Notes under the pieces: model-generated
Seen by the model: only the letters and a program-made list of their open reading frames with translations
Databases searched by the model: none
What the model was told of the DNA's origin: nothing
Program-made: the position numbers and the translations under genes
Shown: positions 26,034 through 36,135 of the stretch, piece after piece
Layout of the letters: every line of letters begins with the position of its first letter
How positions within the stretch are numbered: position 1 is the stretch's first letter
From: Methanolobus tindarius DSM 2278
Lineage (GTDB): Archaea > Halobacteriota > Methanosarcinia > Methanosarcinales > Methanosarcinaceae
Assembly (NCBI RefSeq): GCF_000504205.1
Contig: NZ_AZAJ01000001.1
Coordinates: 372,001 to 436,000 of the forward strand
Direction: 5' to 3'
DNA: 64,000 nt

Positions 26034-27991
26034 GGATTTGTCCTCGCATAGTAATCTGCCATATCTGACTCATCCAGTGTTACATTGTATATCTCCACCT
26101 CATCGAGATAACCACGGAAATAATAGTCATTGCTGCCATAGTTCTGCCTGCCTATCCACAAATCATAATTATTTGGCACAAGTGAATAACCATTCATAGA
26201 AAGTGACTCTACAAATGTAGCATCTTTGTAGAAGCTCACATCATTTCCATCAGCAACAACACCTATCTGATACCAGGTATTTTTCTGAAGATTCATTCCT
26301 GTAGTTTCAACATAATGATAACCTGAACTTGTCCATTCAAACCAGAGTTCTCCACTACTGACAAAAACGTCAAAGTTGTCCTGATCATTTGCTCCTTTAC
26401 CGATAATACAATAGTCATTATTATTATTTGCAAGTCTTAACCAGAATATCAGACTCACATTCTGGTCAAAATCAAGGGAATTGTCATCTGAAACGACAAG
26501 ATAATCACCATTACCGTCAAAATACATCGCTGAATTATTTATTGCTGTGCCGACAGACCATTTTGCATCTTGGATAGAAGCATCATTGCCATTAACACTG
26601 TCATAAGCAACTGAACCTGAACCTTCATCGAATTTCCATCTTGAAACAGGAATCACAGATGATGTTCCTGGTTCTTCTGTCTCTTCCGGAGGGAAAAGCT
26701 CGTAATAACCACTACAGGTAATATAGGTGTTAGAAGGATTGAAATTGATCTCAGTGCTTCCTGAACCATAGAAACCGATGTTTGAAATATTGATACCGGA
26801 ATTATTGGTTTGCCAGTTAATGATTGTGTCACTATCCACTTTAAGATAGGTCTGGCTGCTATAAGATGGAAGTTCATATTTTAGAGTTGAATAATAATTC
26901 GAGATTGGATAAACATAGATATTTGTGACCAGACCTGTGTCCTGCAAGACATCGTTTATGTACAGATTAACGTTCAGGTTGAAATTTGATATGGAATCAC
27001 TACCACCCATGGAAATATGTCCTGAAGTCTGGTCATTTACAACTTCAAGTTTGACTTCATCAGATAGAGCCAGGTTGTACCTGGTACCGTCTATATCTAC
27101 ATACCGGTAATTACCATCATTTGTAAAGCTGATATAGCCGCCGTCCTTAATTACGCCGCCTATTGAGTTTTTATTCAGGATTATACTGTTTGCAAATATA
27201 CCCGATGGAGCCACAACAGTTACTCCCTGGGAAACACTGTCTGTATTTCCATCATCATCGGTAACAGTAAGGCTTATTGTATAGGTTCCTGCGGAAGAGT
27301 ACTGGTGTGAAGGATCCTGAACTGTAGAAGTTCCTCCGTCACCGAAATTCCATGACCATGCAACAACTGTTCCATCTGAATCTGTAGACTGATCTGTAAA
27401 GGTAACCGTTTGAAGCACCCCGGGACTTGCAGGTGAATATATGAAATCAGCAACCGGATCATATTGTGATGGTGTTACATTGCCACCTGATCCAGACCCT
27501 GAACCCATTTCGAGTTCTTCTCCTAGAAGAGAACCACTTTCAATAACAAGATTGGAATCCGTTTGCAGTAAAATCATGCCAACGTAATCATCCTCATTGA
27601 TGGTCGTGTTCCAGAGAAGATCCGTATCAATTACAATGGTTTGTCCAAGGTGCCAGCTATTGCTCCCTATTAGCTGCTTCAGTTGTGACGAGGATATATC
27701 CCTGCGTGTGCCATTCAGATTAAGGACTAATTCCACTTTATCAAGGTCAATATTCTCACCGCCTGAATGCCTCAGATAGACAGTATCTGAACTGACATCC
27801 ACCCAGCCATCTACATCTGCATGCACAGCATCTTCTGATTCAAGATAGGAGAATACAAACACAGCTATTACAGAAAATGCAAGCACAGCTATAGCTGTCA
27901 AAAGTATCTCACCGATTATTTCGGAAACTGCATTTTCATCATGGAATATTTCCATGATTCCAGATTTTTCATTTTTAAGCTGTGTTCCCAT
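26030..27991 (-). CDS. Type IV pilin with PKD and LamG-like domains
   Basis: Start set at the ATG at 27991, which has a strong GAGGTGA five bases upstream; an ATG at 28033 lies inside the previous gene. Of 653 residues, 14-50 hold the archaeal pilin signature (NAVSEIIGEILLTAIAVLAF, as in the DUF1628/Pilin_N family); about 50-160 is the pilin head; a PKD domain follows (180-265; WSWNFGDGGTS), then a region of beta-sandwich character, and residues 445-653 form a LamG/concanavalin-like domain (VSRWKFDEGSGSVAYDSVNG start, WYQIGVVADGNDVSFY, RGYLDEVEIYNVTL end). LamG domains often bind glycans. A pilin of this size is unusual and suggests an adhesive tip or decorated fibre (inference). Confidence 0.87.
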   Translation of the reverse strand: MGTQLKNEKSGIMEIFHDENAVSEIIGEILLTAIAVLAFSVIAVFVFSYLESEDAVHADVDGWVDVSSDTVYLRHSGGENIDLDKVELVLNLNGTRRDISSSQLKQLIGSNSWHLGQTIVIDTDLLWNTTINEDDYVGMILLQTDSNLVIESGSLLGEELEMGSGSGSGGNVTPSQYDPVADFIYSPASPGVLQTVTFTDQSTDSDGTVVAWSWNFGDGGTSTVQDPSHQYSSAGTYTISLTVTDDDGNTDSVSQGVTVVAPSGIFANSIILNKNSIGGVIKDGGYISFTNDGNYRYVDIDGTRYNLALSDEVKLEVVNDQTSGHISMGGSDSISNFNLNVNLYINDVLQDTGLVTNIYVYPISNYYSTLKYELPSYSSQTYLKVDSDTIINWQTNNSGINISNIGFYGSGSTEINFNPSNTYITCSGYYELFPPEETEEPGTSSVIPVSRWKFDEGSGSVAYDSVNGNDASIQDAKWSVGTAINNSAMYFDGNGDYLVVSDDNSLDFDQNVSLIFWLRLANNNNDYCIIGKGANDQDNFDVFVSSGELWFEWTSSGYHYVETTGMNLQKNTWYQIGVVADGNDVSFYKDATFVESLSMNGYSLVPNNYDLWIGRQNYGSNDYYFRGYLDEVEIYNVTLDESDMADYYARTNP

Positions 27992-28001
27992 GTATTTCAC
28001 C

Positions 28002-29948
28002 TCAGATGAAGAATGCAAAGAGTATGTAAGCAATTGACATCATCATGATGGAATGCTTATATCCTGAATGAATGGTTCCGCCTCCCATTTTCCCTGCTAC
28101 CAGACCTGAACAGAAACCCTGTATCATAGCTGCATGGAAAAATATCAGGGTATATTTGTCAAGGTCAAAAGCAGTCGACAAGCTTAGACCTGAAATTGCA
28201 CCTTCTGTGGATGCAGGCATTGCCGGCAGGAAATAAGCTGCCAGTATGTAAACTATGAACAGAAAAACCATGAAAGCTATGTAAATAATAAAGATGTAAA
28301 CAAACATCTCTGCATTACGTTCTTTTTTAAGCTGCCTCTGGATGTCAGCATCATGAGCTGCAATTGCCAGCACGCTTTTTACGTCACCTGTAGCCTCATT
28401 GGCTTTAATTATGAGATTAATGATACGTCTGGTCATTTCCGTACGTATCCTGAACTCAAATTTTTTCAGTGCATCATCAAGCTTTGCTCCCCATGAAATA
28501 TCATTTACAAGACGTTTTACTTCTGAATGAAGGATACCTATCTTAAGCTGCATACTCATGACAATAGCATCGACTAGAAGAATTCCAGCCTCATTTATGC
28601 TTGCCAGATTATTGAGAAAATCAGGAATGTGATTTTCAATCTGATTTACGCGATAGGTTCGTAGTTCATCAAAAATTATGAAAGGAACAAGCAGAATAAT
28701 AAGTGCTATGAATATCTGATCGTCGATTATGCTTACAGTCAGAACATTGAAGCTATTTATATAGAGAATGTTTGCAACATTTATGTACTCATTAACGGTA
28801 TAGAATAGGTACACTAGTGAAACAGGTACAGTAATAAATAAAACATGAGATGGATTATTTGTGAAAAGAGCCAGTGGATGTGTAACCTTATCAATGAACT
28901 TTACAATTCTGGCATAATTGCGCATATTTTTCCTTTTGACTTCTTCATCTGATTCTCCGGCTTTTAATGGAATATGGGAAAAAATATCCAGTTTTTTTTC
29001 CACAACATAGAAATCAGGAATCTTCGGATTATCATTTGTCAGTGAATTAAGCAGAAGAAGGAAAATAACGGTTCCTATCGGGATAATCAGGTAAACTATC
29101 AGATTTAGAATACTAGCTGAGCTTGAACTTACAAGTCCCAGTACTACAAGAATAGTTATCAAAAACAGCGGGCCTGCAACAAACGCTGAGATATATACTT
29201 CTGCAAGCACACTAAGAGTTTCAAAGAATATTTTCTGCTCTTTTGTAGCGGTGAGTCGGTACTGGTCATTCTTTGCCTTGAGATATGAGCTTACATCACC
29301 ACCGCTGGTCACAATGGAAGTCATTCCATCCAGAAAATCCTTAAATTTCTTGGAAGGGGTTCTCTGTCCAGCACGGTCAAAAGCCTGAAGAAGATCGGTA
29401 CCATAGTATTCCATGTCCTTTACGATATAACCCACTTCTTCTGCCGCAGCACCATAAATGTAATAGTTCTGTGCCAGTGACTTCATGATATCAATAAGAT
29501 TCATTCCACCACCATGGCTCATTGCATAGAGATATGCAGTAGTGTGTGGAAGAGACTGGTTAATGAGTGTTCCCCTTACATTTGCTTGTACTTCAGGTAT
29601 TGACATGAAAATGTAATATGTCAATGAGGAGGCTATTACAGCAAAAAGAACAGCCAGCCCGATACTTAGCAATAAATGAAAATTCGACCAGATCCAGGGA
29701 ATTTCAGTACCAACACCTAACATATAGGGCCTGACGTTTCCAAGAAGGTAATATCCGGCAAGCAGTCCGACAAAACCTGCAAACAATGCCATTATAAACG
29801 AAAAGAAATAAGTCTGGGCAATGTATTGTTCTATCAGCATACCCAGCCCTGCTTTACGAATTAAAAGGCGCTGGTCCTCATATCGATGGATGTGTCTCCT
29901 CACATATTTTCCGAATATAAGGTGAGCTGCTGAGTCGATGATATCCAT
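28002..29948 (-). CDS. TadC/FlaJ-like type II secretion F-domain membrane protein
   Basis: 648 residues with two repeats of the T2SSF layout, each a soluble helical bundle followed by several membrane helices (hydrophobic runs near 50-75, 90-115, 250-300, 370-440, 550-600 and 620-648). Family role: inner-membrane platform of type IV pili, archaella and Tad machines, turned by the partner ATPase. The phrase NQSLPHTTAYLYAMSHGG is typical of the archaeal double-F-domain version. It lies 11 bases after the ATPase gene and ends 10 bases before the pilin start, so operon membership is firm. Confidence 0.9.
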   Translation of the reverse strand: MDIIDSAAHLIFGKYVRRHIHRYEDQRLLIRKAGLGMLIEQYIAQTYFFSFIMALFAGFVGLLAGYYLLGNVRPYMLGVGTEIPWIWSNFHLLLSIGLAVLFAVIASSLTYYIFMSIPEVQANVRGTLINQSLPHTTAYLYAMSHGGGMNLIDIMKSLAQNYYIYGAAAEEVGYIVKDMEYYGTDLLQAFDRAGQRTPSKKFKDFLDGMTSIVTSGGDVSSYLKAKNDQYRLTATKEQKIFFETLSVLAEVYISAFVAGPLFLITILVVLGLVSSSSASILNLIVYLIIPIGTVIFLLLLNSLTNDNPKIPDFYVVEKKLDIFSHIPLKAGESDEEVKRKNMRNYARIVKFIDKVTHPLALFTNNPSHVLFITVPVSLVYLFYTVNEYINVANILYINSFNVLTVSIIDDQIFIALIILLVPFIIFDELRTYRVNQIENHIPDFLNNLASINEAGILLVDAIVMSMQLKIGILHSEVKRLVNDISWGAKLDDALKKFEFRIRTEMTRRIINLIIKANEATGDVKSVLAIAAHDADIQRQLKKERNAEMFVYIFIIYIAFMVFLFIVYILAAYFLPAMPASTEGAISGLSLSTAFDLDKYTLIFFHAAMIQGFCSGLVAGKMGGGTIHSGYKHSIMMMSIAYILFAFFI

Positions 29949-29959
29949 ACCAGATTCCC

Positions 29960-31651
29960 CTACATGTTCTGTTCTATCATTGTCTGAAATGTATCGGCTT
30001 CTATGGCTTCAATAACAGATTCAGGATTTGCATCATAAGCCTGTACTACCAGTGAAATCCTTACATAATCTCTCATGTTCTTCTCTCGGAGATAAGTAAG
30101 AATGCGGACTCTGTTATCCAGTTCAGTTGCAAGTTTATTCCTGTCCCAGCCTCTTGCAACCATAACCTTGTTCAGGGTGTACGAATCCCCAGTCTTAATG
30201 AAAGTGTCACTAATAGGGTCCCATCGGTAGAGTTCGTTTATGCGGATGTAACCGGTTTTGGCATCTATACCTGTAAATTCCACAAGACTCTGTGTTCTGC
30301 GAACCCTTTTATTATTCACAAATGTCTGCATCTGGATACTCAGGATATCAAGTGACTGAAGCATTACATGTGGAACATTAAGTGGTGGACTGTCAAGCCT
30401 GTTGACAACAGTCTGAACGTCACCTGCGTGCATTGTGGAATATGTTGCATGTCCCGTGGATATGGCCTGGAACAGTGTGAGAGCTTCCTCACCCCTGATT
30501 TCTCCTACAAGTATGTATTCCGGTCTCTGCCTGAGAGCTGAGCGCAGCAGGTCATACATGGATATTTCACCCAAACTGTTCACATTAAGTGGCTTGCGTG
30601 TAACTCCTGCTATCCAGTTATCATGATGGAGTGTAAGTTCCCTGGTATCTTCAATCGAGACTACCTTTGACAATGGAGGGATGAAGAGTGAAACTGCGTT
30701 AAGCAGGGATGTTTTTCCTGATGCGGTACCGCCTGCAAATATGGCGCAATCTCCATTTTCCATTGCAAGCCAGAAATAGGCCATCATTTCAATGTTACAG
30801 GTGTTATAATTCACAAGATCAATAGGAGTAATTGGATCCCCACGGAACTTCCTTATGGTAAAAGAACTTCCCCTTGTTGTGATTTCTTTTCCAAGGGTTG
30901 CCTGAAGACGTGAACCATCAGGAAGAGTTGCATCAACCATCGGTTCGCCAACAGAGATGTGCTTACCGCTTTTCTGGCAGAGCTTTATTACAAGCGAATT
31001 GAGTTCCTCTTCACTGAAAGCAATATTTGTCTTTATGTTGCGGTATTTATTATGATACATGAAAACCGGGACTTCTATCCCATCACATGAAATATCCTCT
31101 ATGCCCGGATCCAGCATCAGTGAGTTTATACGGTCGTGGCCAAGGAAATTACGTTTAAGATAGTAGAATATCTTGTAGGTTGAAGATATTTCCAGGCTCG
31201 CATGATACCTGTTAAAAAGGGCGAGTGCATTTTCCATCAGCACAGTTTCTTTATTTCTGTCTGTGCTGACACCACCAAGACTCAGAATATCCTGAAGATC
31301 GTCATACACCCTTTCAAGAATATCTTTTTCATATAAGGTCAGCGTTGGCTCGACCACGTGATAATAGTAGATGTTGCCCTTTTCCAGTATGCTGATGAAT
31401 GAATAAGGTTCGTTTACCCAGTAACGTTCAACCTCCTGGTATCCGTCAGGAATTTCAAATTCCACCAGCAGACCGTGTATTTCAGGATCATAATCAGGAA
31501 GTCTTGTACGTGGATGAATTATTGAATTAATTCCTGATTTGATATCAGTAACCAGAGTAGATAATCTGGAAGACTTTTTATCATCTATGGGGACTTCTTC
31601 GTTTTCAGTAAGAAGTTTTTCATCAATAATTAGATCCTGAGGTTCCATCAT
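29960..31651 (-). CDS. Type IV pilus/secretion ATPase (TadA/FlaI-like)
   Basis: 563 residues; the start is ATG at 31651 or the adjacent ATG at 31648. Walker A FAGGTASGKTS (about 300-310), EDTRELTLHHDNW, then SALRQRPEYILVGEIRGEEA and GHATYSTMHAG give a complete ATPase core. Same N-terminal layout as the stand-alone paralogue at 20052. First gene of the pilus operon; powers fibre assembly with the membrane protein that follows. No prepilin peptidase gene is present in the window, so maturation must rely on one elsewhere. Confidence 0.92.
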   Translation of the reverse strand: MMEPQDLIIDEKLLTENEEVPIDDKKSSRLSTLVTDIKSGINSIIHPRTRLPDYDPEIHGLLVEFEIPDGYQEVERYWVNEPYSFISILEKGNIYYYHVVEPTLTLYEKDILERVYDDLQDILSLGGVSTDRNKETVLMENALALFNRYHASLEISSTYKIFYYLKRNFLGHDRINSLMLDPGIEDISCDGIEVPVFMYHNKYRNIKTNIAFSEEELNSLVIKLCQKSGKHISVGEPMVDATLPDGSRLQATLGKEITTRGSSFTIRKFRGDPITPIDLVNYNTCNIEMMAYFWLAMENGDCAIFAGGTASGKTSLLNAVSLFIPPLSKVVSIEDTRELTLHHDNWIAGVTRKPLNVNSLGEISMYDLLRSALRQRPEYILVGEIRGEEALTLFQAISTGHATYSTMHAGDVQTVVNRLDSPPLNVPHVMLQSLDILSIQMQTFVNNKRVRRTQSLVEFTGIDAKTGYIRINELYRWDPISDTFIKTGDSYTLNKVMVARGWDRNKLATELDNRVRILTYLREKNMRDYVRISLVVQAYDANPESVIEAIEADTFQTMIEQNM

Positions 31652-31736
31652 CGATTATTATATAATCGCTAGTATATAAAAAGTCTTTGATTTTTATTAT
31701 TATAAATATGTTGAAACAGATTTGCTTATCAAATAT

Positions 31737-32576
31737 TCAAGCTACTTCAATTCCCACTTCCATAGGATATTCAGAATTGTTAATGAAATTAAAGTATAAT
31801 TTCTCAGATGAACCAAGTCCCGTAGAACGTGCCACAGTTGCAGATTCCTCAAATTCATAATCCCCATCAAGTACTACAACATACCGGTGTTTTCCCAGAA
31901 ATTCACTGATATCTGGAGATACTATTACCTCACCCGGGGATATTGAATATTCCTCACTGAATATCAATGAGCTTGAAGGATTGAATACCTCAATTGAAAT
32001 ATTGTGTTTCAGATTGTCCTCATTGCTTATCTCAAAAGTCAGTGGGTCGATAGGATACTCTTCATGCCGTTGTTCCTCTTTCTTATAATCGGTCATGTAA
32101 ACAGCGTAAATCATTTTGTTGTCTACTATATCCCATGAAGGTGCTATTTGATAAGAGTGCGTACCAAGATCAACATAGCATGAAAAAGCATTTTCACCAA
32201 AGGAGAATTCAGCCTGATTGGCTGCTACACCATTGGCATATCCACGGTAGTAACCATCCGCTTTGTCAGATTCAAAAATTATAATACTTACATCCTCATC
32301 CAATAGCTTGAGACTAAGATTACCATTATCAAGCGCTTGCCTTAGATTGTCGACATTAACTGTTACAGCTTTATACTCATCCCAGTGTGCTTGTGCATCT
32401 TCTTCAGCTATAGTATAATCTACATCGTTGATGATTCCATCTTCTCCCAGGAAACTAGCATAGAAAAGCCCCTCAATTGTAAATATGACAAATACAATTG
32501 CAATTAAGGAAAGTGCTGTCTTATCAGATGTTATTTTACTCCACTCCACATAAATTTGAAGAAATGTAGTATTCAA
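31737..32576 (-). CDS. Unknown membrane-anchored protein upstream of the pilus operon
   Basis: 279 residues, family not recognised. The N-terminus (about 20-45, ALSLIAIVFVIFTIEGLFYA) is a single transmembrane or signal-anchor helix, and the rest appears extracellular and beta-rich (DPLTFEISNEDNLKHNISIEV). The frame opens at a TTG (32576); a GTG at 32549 is an alternative and neither has a clear ribosome binding site. It ends 85 bases before the pilus ATPase start and has the same direction, so it may share the pilus operon's role, but co-transcription is unproven. Confidence 0.6.
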   Translation of the reverse strand: MNTTFLQIYVEWSKITSDKTALSLIAIVFVIFTIEGLFYASFLGEDGIINDVDYTIAEEDAQAHWDEYKAVTVNVDNLRQALDNGNLSLKLLDEDVSIIIFESDKADGYYRGYANGVAANQAEFSFGENAFSCYVDLGTHSYQIAPSWDIVDNKMIYAVYMTDYKKEEQRHEEYPIDPLTFEISNEDNLKHNISIEVFNPSSSLIFSEEYSISPGEVIVSPDISEFLGKHRYVVVLDGDYEFEESATVARSTGLGSSEKLYFNFINNSEYPMEVGIEVA

Positions 32577-32675
32577 AAATATTTAAAACTTTATAGAATA
32601 AATTAACTATGTATTATTAATGTTGAAACTATAGACTACTTAAAAAGTAAGAAAAGAAAATGAACTATCCCGCAA

Positions 32676-33575
32676 TTAAGCCGGAAGTTCAAGTTTACCG
32701 AAATTCTCTTCGTAACGTGCCTTCATGACATCCCATGTTGGAAGGTCGGTCTGGCATCCGATACTCTGAACAGCAAAAGAAGCAACTGTGGAACCAATCT
32801 TACCACAAACTTCCAGTGGGTATCCACGTGTGTAAGCAAGAAGGAAACCGGCTCTGTAAGCGTCACCTGCACCTGTCGGGTCAAGTGCTTTCACGGTAAC
32901 TACAGGAATTGTTACCTCAGTTCCATTGTTATAAATTTTACTGCCGCTTGCATCGTAAGTTACAATAACTGTTTCGATCATGCTGAGAATATCGTCCATT
33001 GATTTCCCGGTCATCTCACAGACACGCTGTATCTCATGCTTGTTTGTAAAGAGAATGTTGGTGTTTTCAAGGATGCTTTCAAGATTTTCCCTAGAATAAG
33101 TCACAAGGTCCTGTCCCGGATCAAATGAAACGAACTTTGCCTTTTTAGCAATCCTTGCGTTGTATGTTGAATCTGATGTTGCAAGGTGTACAAAATCAAC
33201 TTCCGGTGGCTCCAGTTCTTTAAGCTCTATGGATGCTCCCCAGTGGAAATATGTACTCTGGTTGTGCTCCCTGTCAGTGAACACGAAGGCTCTTGTGCTT
33301 TTATGCTCAGGGAACCTGTAGAGAAGTGAGAGGTCAACACCGAATTTTTCAAATTCAGCTTCATATCCAGATGAAGCAAAATCTCCTCCCACTGCGGATA
33401 TAAGCTGAGCATTTCCTCCAAGTATTGCTATTGCAACTGCAATATTGGCAGCTCCACCTCCATAATACTGGTTGTAATCTATTATAGGATGGGATTCATT
33501 GTGGACTGCAATATTTTCTACATCAAAAAGGAGATCAATAGCTGCATGCCCTACAACAGTTATTACCCGGTCCAT
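32676..33575 (-). CDS. PfkB-family carbohydrate/nucleoside kinase
   Basis: 299 residues, ATG at 33575 with AAGGTG upstream. PfkB signatures are both present: GGGAANIAVAIAILGG near residues 38-54 and DPTGAGDAYRAGFLLAY near 228-245, where the GAGD anion hole and catalytic Asp sit. It resembles the archaeal ribokinase/nucleoside-kinase group, so it should phosphorylate a sugar or nucleoside with ATP; the exact substrate is not readable. It lies nine bases downstream of the UPF0212 gene and is probably in one operon with it. Confidence 0.88.
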   Translation of the reverse strand: MDRVITVVGHAAIDLLFDVENIAVHNESHPIIDYNQYYGGGAANIAVAIAILGGNAQLISAVGGDFASSGYEAEFEKFGVDLSLLYRFPEHKSTRAFVFTDREHNQSTYFHWGASIELKELEPPEVDFVHLATSDSTYNARIAKKAKFVSFDPGQDLVTYSRENLESILENTNILFTNKHEIQRVCEMTGKSMDDILSMIETVIVTYDASGSKIYNNGTEVTIPVVTVKALDPTGAGDAYRAGFLLAYTRGYPLEVCGKIGSTVASFAVQSIGCQTDLPTWDVMKARYEENFGKLELPA

Positions 33576-33584
33576 GTTAACACC

Positions 33585-33926
33585 TTACTCGAATTCCTCT
33601 ACATCCACAACAGCGAGAGGAACATCTCTTAATGCACGACCAATAACTGATTTTGCAATTCTGGCTGCGTGCTCCGGACTTTCAGCATCAAATACTTTCA
33701 TTTCAAGAACAAGACCAACAATTGCGGTGTTAGCAGCAATGAAAACACTGGTAATTGGTTCTTCACATGCAGGACAGAAAGTTGTTCCGATGTCTACTTC
33801 CACATAATCCAGTTTAGGATTCAGGCGTTTTCCTGCTTCAGAAATTGCAACACCAATTGCATCATCTGCGGATTTTACGTCTCTAACCAACCAGGCGGCT
33901 TCAAGTGTAACATGATAATTTGACAT
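33585..33926 (-). CDS. UPF0212 (DUF555) family protein
   Basis: 113 residues, ATG at 33926 with GGAGAG upstream. The compact conserved archaeal family UPF0212 is recognised from [20 protein letters not shown] and [19 protein letters not shown], where the CPAC pair may bind metal. Function unknown. Sits between the DUF357 gene and the PfkB kinase on the same strand. Confidence 0.85.
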   Translation of the reverse strand: MSNYHVTLEAAWLVRDVKSADDAIGVAISEAGKRLNPKLDYVEVDIGTTFCPACEEPITSVFIAANTAIVGLVLEMKVFDAESPEHAARIAKSVIGRALRDVPLAVVDVEEFE

Positions 33927-33990
33927 TATATCTCTCCAATTTAAACTTCATTTCTTCTTCAATTAAATATAACTTAATAGAACTTATATT

Positions 33991-34272
33991 TCATATTGTA
34001 AACAACACGTCATCGTCGACATCAAACAGGCCAAGTCTTGCTCCTGCGTCAAGCCATGCATGTCCGTAACTGAAACAGACAAGGGCATTGACAGGGTCAT
34101 CAATTTCAACAAAATGAAGACCATCATTATAGTATGAACTTGCCATATTACGATAATCTCCGGCTACCGTATACATATGAGATTGTGGAATCGGGGCAAC
34201 TTTGGCCTTTTCCAGAGCTTCCCTTAATAGTCGCTCATATCTCTTAACTTTTTCATTCAGGTCAGCAGCCAT
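33991..34272 (-). CDS. DUF357 family protein
   Basis: 93 residues, ATG at 34272 with GGTGAT upstream. DUF357 is a small helical archaeal family; the pattern KVKRYERLLREALEKA followed by ASSYYNDGLHFVEIDDPVNA and CFSYGHAWLDAGARLGLF is typical. Function unknown. It follows the HerA-like gene by 34 bases in the same direction. Confidence 0.87.
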   Translation of the reverse strand: MAADLNEKVKRYERLLREALEKAKVAPIPQSHMYTVAGDYRNMASSYYNDGLHFVEIDDPVNALVCFSYGHAWLDAGARLGLFDVDDDVLFTI

Positions 34273-34306
34273 ATAAGATCACCCTGTTCAACGTAATTCA
34301 TAGTTA

Positions 34307-36073
34307 TTATCTGTTCGCCCTGAAAAGCTTTTTAAAGAGCTTTCCTCCGCCCTCAGACTCCTCACCGTTTGTGGCTTCAACGCGTGGTGGTCTTGATGGC
34401 TGTCTTTTTGGAGGAGGTGTGAAATTTGTGTCCTGAGTCGGAGAATCAACTACCGGAATATCCAGAACATCGTGTTCATGTGATTCCACTGTAGTTGCAG
34501 CGGGCACAGGCCTGCGTACCGAAGTTGGAACTACCGGTTCATGACTTTGACCTGCTACTAACTCAGGTGGTGGTGGTGGAGTTGGAGTCCGTGCAGCCTT
34601 GAGAACATTGACAGATTCACCACCGTGCTTGGATTTTCTTATTCTGATATCAACAAGCACAGGCCTTTCAATTTCATTGCTAACAAGCATGGCAACACCC
34701 GGAGGCAAACGCATGAGTTCTTCCTCAACATAGGAAGTTACACCCTCCAGACCCTTGCTTATAGCCTTAAGGTCGTTGGGGTTTGTGACTTTCATTATAA
34801 CCTGAGTTCCACACTGAGAGAGAACATTCTTGTCAACTCTTGCAGGTCTCTGGGAAACAACCATCATACCAAGACCGAACTTACGACCTTCTGATGCGAT
34901 TGTCCTGAGAATGTCAGTACTGGTGGTTTTACTGAAACCTTTTTCAGGAGCATAATTATGTGCTTCCTCAACAACGAGCATACCAGGCGGGATCTGGTTG
35001 AGCTTACGTGCCTCAAAAAGACCGGAACAAAGACTGGCAACAATCATGCTCTGAAGTTCGGGAGCAACTCCCTTGAAGTCAATTACTGCAGCTTTTCCTT
35101 TCTGGAAAAGTTCGCTTATGGAAGTTGGATTAGGGGATAGGATATTTGTATCCCTTATCTGTTCAAGGGCATTGATAACAATCCACTTTGCCTTGCTTTT
35201 ATCGTTACCAACCTCAAATATAATATCATCAATCGTGTATGTCTCCATCTCAGCACGTAGTTTCTGAATTGCTTCATATAATATACCAGTGTGTGTGGTT
35301 GAGAAATTATCAGGGAAGACCGACGTCAGATCCTTGACAGTAAGATTCATACCATTGAGCCTGAACAACTCATCTGCATCGGGATTGATTGCCTTGCTTG
35401 CAGGAGTATATACTGTTACATTTTTCCCGTAACCCTTGGGTTTTACACCAAACCGCTTGAAATCTTCAGGACTGCCTTCACCTTCAACCTTCAAAGATGA
35501 ATATTCGCTGTGCGGATCTATTATAAGCATTGGAATATTGTGATCAAGCAGCTCTTCCAGCAGCACGGATGCAGTATATGATTTTCCACTTCCGGTTTTT
35601 GCCAGGATACTACAGTGTTTCTGAACAAGACTATTGACGCTCAACTGCACTTTAATATTAGTGCCTTCAAGCATACCGATACTCATTTCGTTCCCCGTAA
35701 GTCCGAGCACTGATCTTGTAAGTCCCTCGTCTGCTGCAAAAATGGGGCTTCCAGGACTGAAAGGTATCACCGGTGCACGCAGCATTCCGATCTCATCTCT
35801 GGAACCGATTATCATTACCTCAGCAACGATCTTGTCATCACTTTTATCTGCACGCTGTCCCTTCATTGCCTCTTCGATAGAAAATGAATCACTGTATCGT
35901 TTTATGGCCATTACCTGACCAAGTACCCATGTGTGATCTTTCTCTTCCGACGACGCATCATGCCATACTTTGACGTATGCGCCCCTGTATACTTTGGAAC
36001 TGTCAAAAACCATTACTTTGAACTCAAAGGTTCCTGTTTCTCCAAAAATAACGCCTACTGAACCTCTTACCAT
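34307..36073 (-). CDS. HerA-type DNA translocase/ATPase
   Basis: 588 residues, ATG at 36073 with GAGGGA upstream. An N-terminal barrel-like HAS region (1-110) is followed by a RecA-like core with Walker A LAKTGSGKSYTA (about 157-168), IDPHSEYSSL, Walker B GMLVVEEAHNYAP, and the sensor region VVSQRPARVDKN. HerA hexamers pump DNA for NurA nuclease in archaeal end resection; nurA is not adjacent here. The C-terminal ~90 residues are a proline-rich, low-complexity extension not needed for the core. This could equally be a related DUF87 ATPase of other function. Confidence 0.87.
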   Translation of the reverse strand: MVRGSVGVIFGETGTFEFKVMVFDSSKVYRGAYVKVWHDASSEEKDHTWVLGQVMAIKRYSDSFSIEEAMKGQRADKSDDKIVAEVMIIGSRDEIGMLRAPVIPFSPGSPIFAADEGLTRSVLGLTGNEMSIGMLEGTNIKVQLSVNSLVQKHCSILAKTGSGKSYTASVLLEELLDHNIPMLIIDPHSEYSSLKVEGEGSPEDFKRFGVKPKGYGKNVTVYTPASKAINPDADELFRLNGMNLTVKDLTSVFPDNFSTTHTGILYEAIQKLRAEMETYTIDDIIFEVGNDKSKAKWIVINALEQIRDTNILSPNPTSISELFQKGKAAVIDFKGVAPELQSMIVASLCSGLFEARKLNQIPPGMLVVEEAHNYAPEKGFSKTTSTDILRTIASEGRKFGLGMMVVSQRPARVDKNVLSQCGTQVIMKVTNPNDLKAISKGLEGVTSYVEEELMRLPPGVAMLVSNEIERPVLVDIRIRKSKHGGESVNVLKAARTPTPPPPPELVAGQSHEPVVPTSVRRPVPAATTVESHEHDVLDIPVVDSPTQDTNFTPPPKRQPSRPPRVEATNGEESEGGGKLFKKLFRANR

Positions 36074-36135
36074 TTTTCATCCCTCAAATTCATGGTCTTC
36101 GCTATTATGTTTATTATGTATTATTATATCTTCCC

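Noticed and set aside
25104-31651. Archaellum (arl/fla) operon
   Set aside because: There is an ATPase and a FlaJ-like platform, but no FlaH/ArlH, FlaF/G or archaellin; the pilin signals are of the type IV pilus kind.
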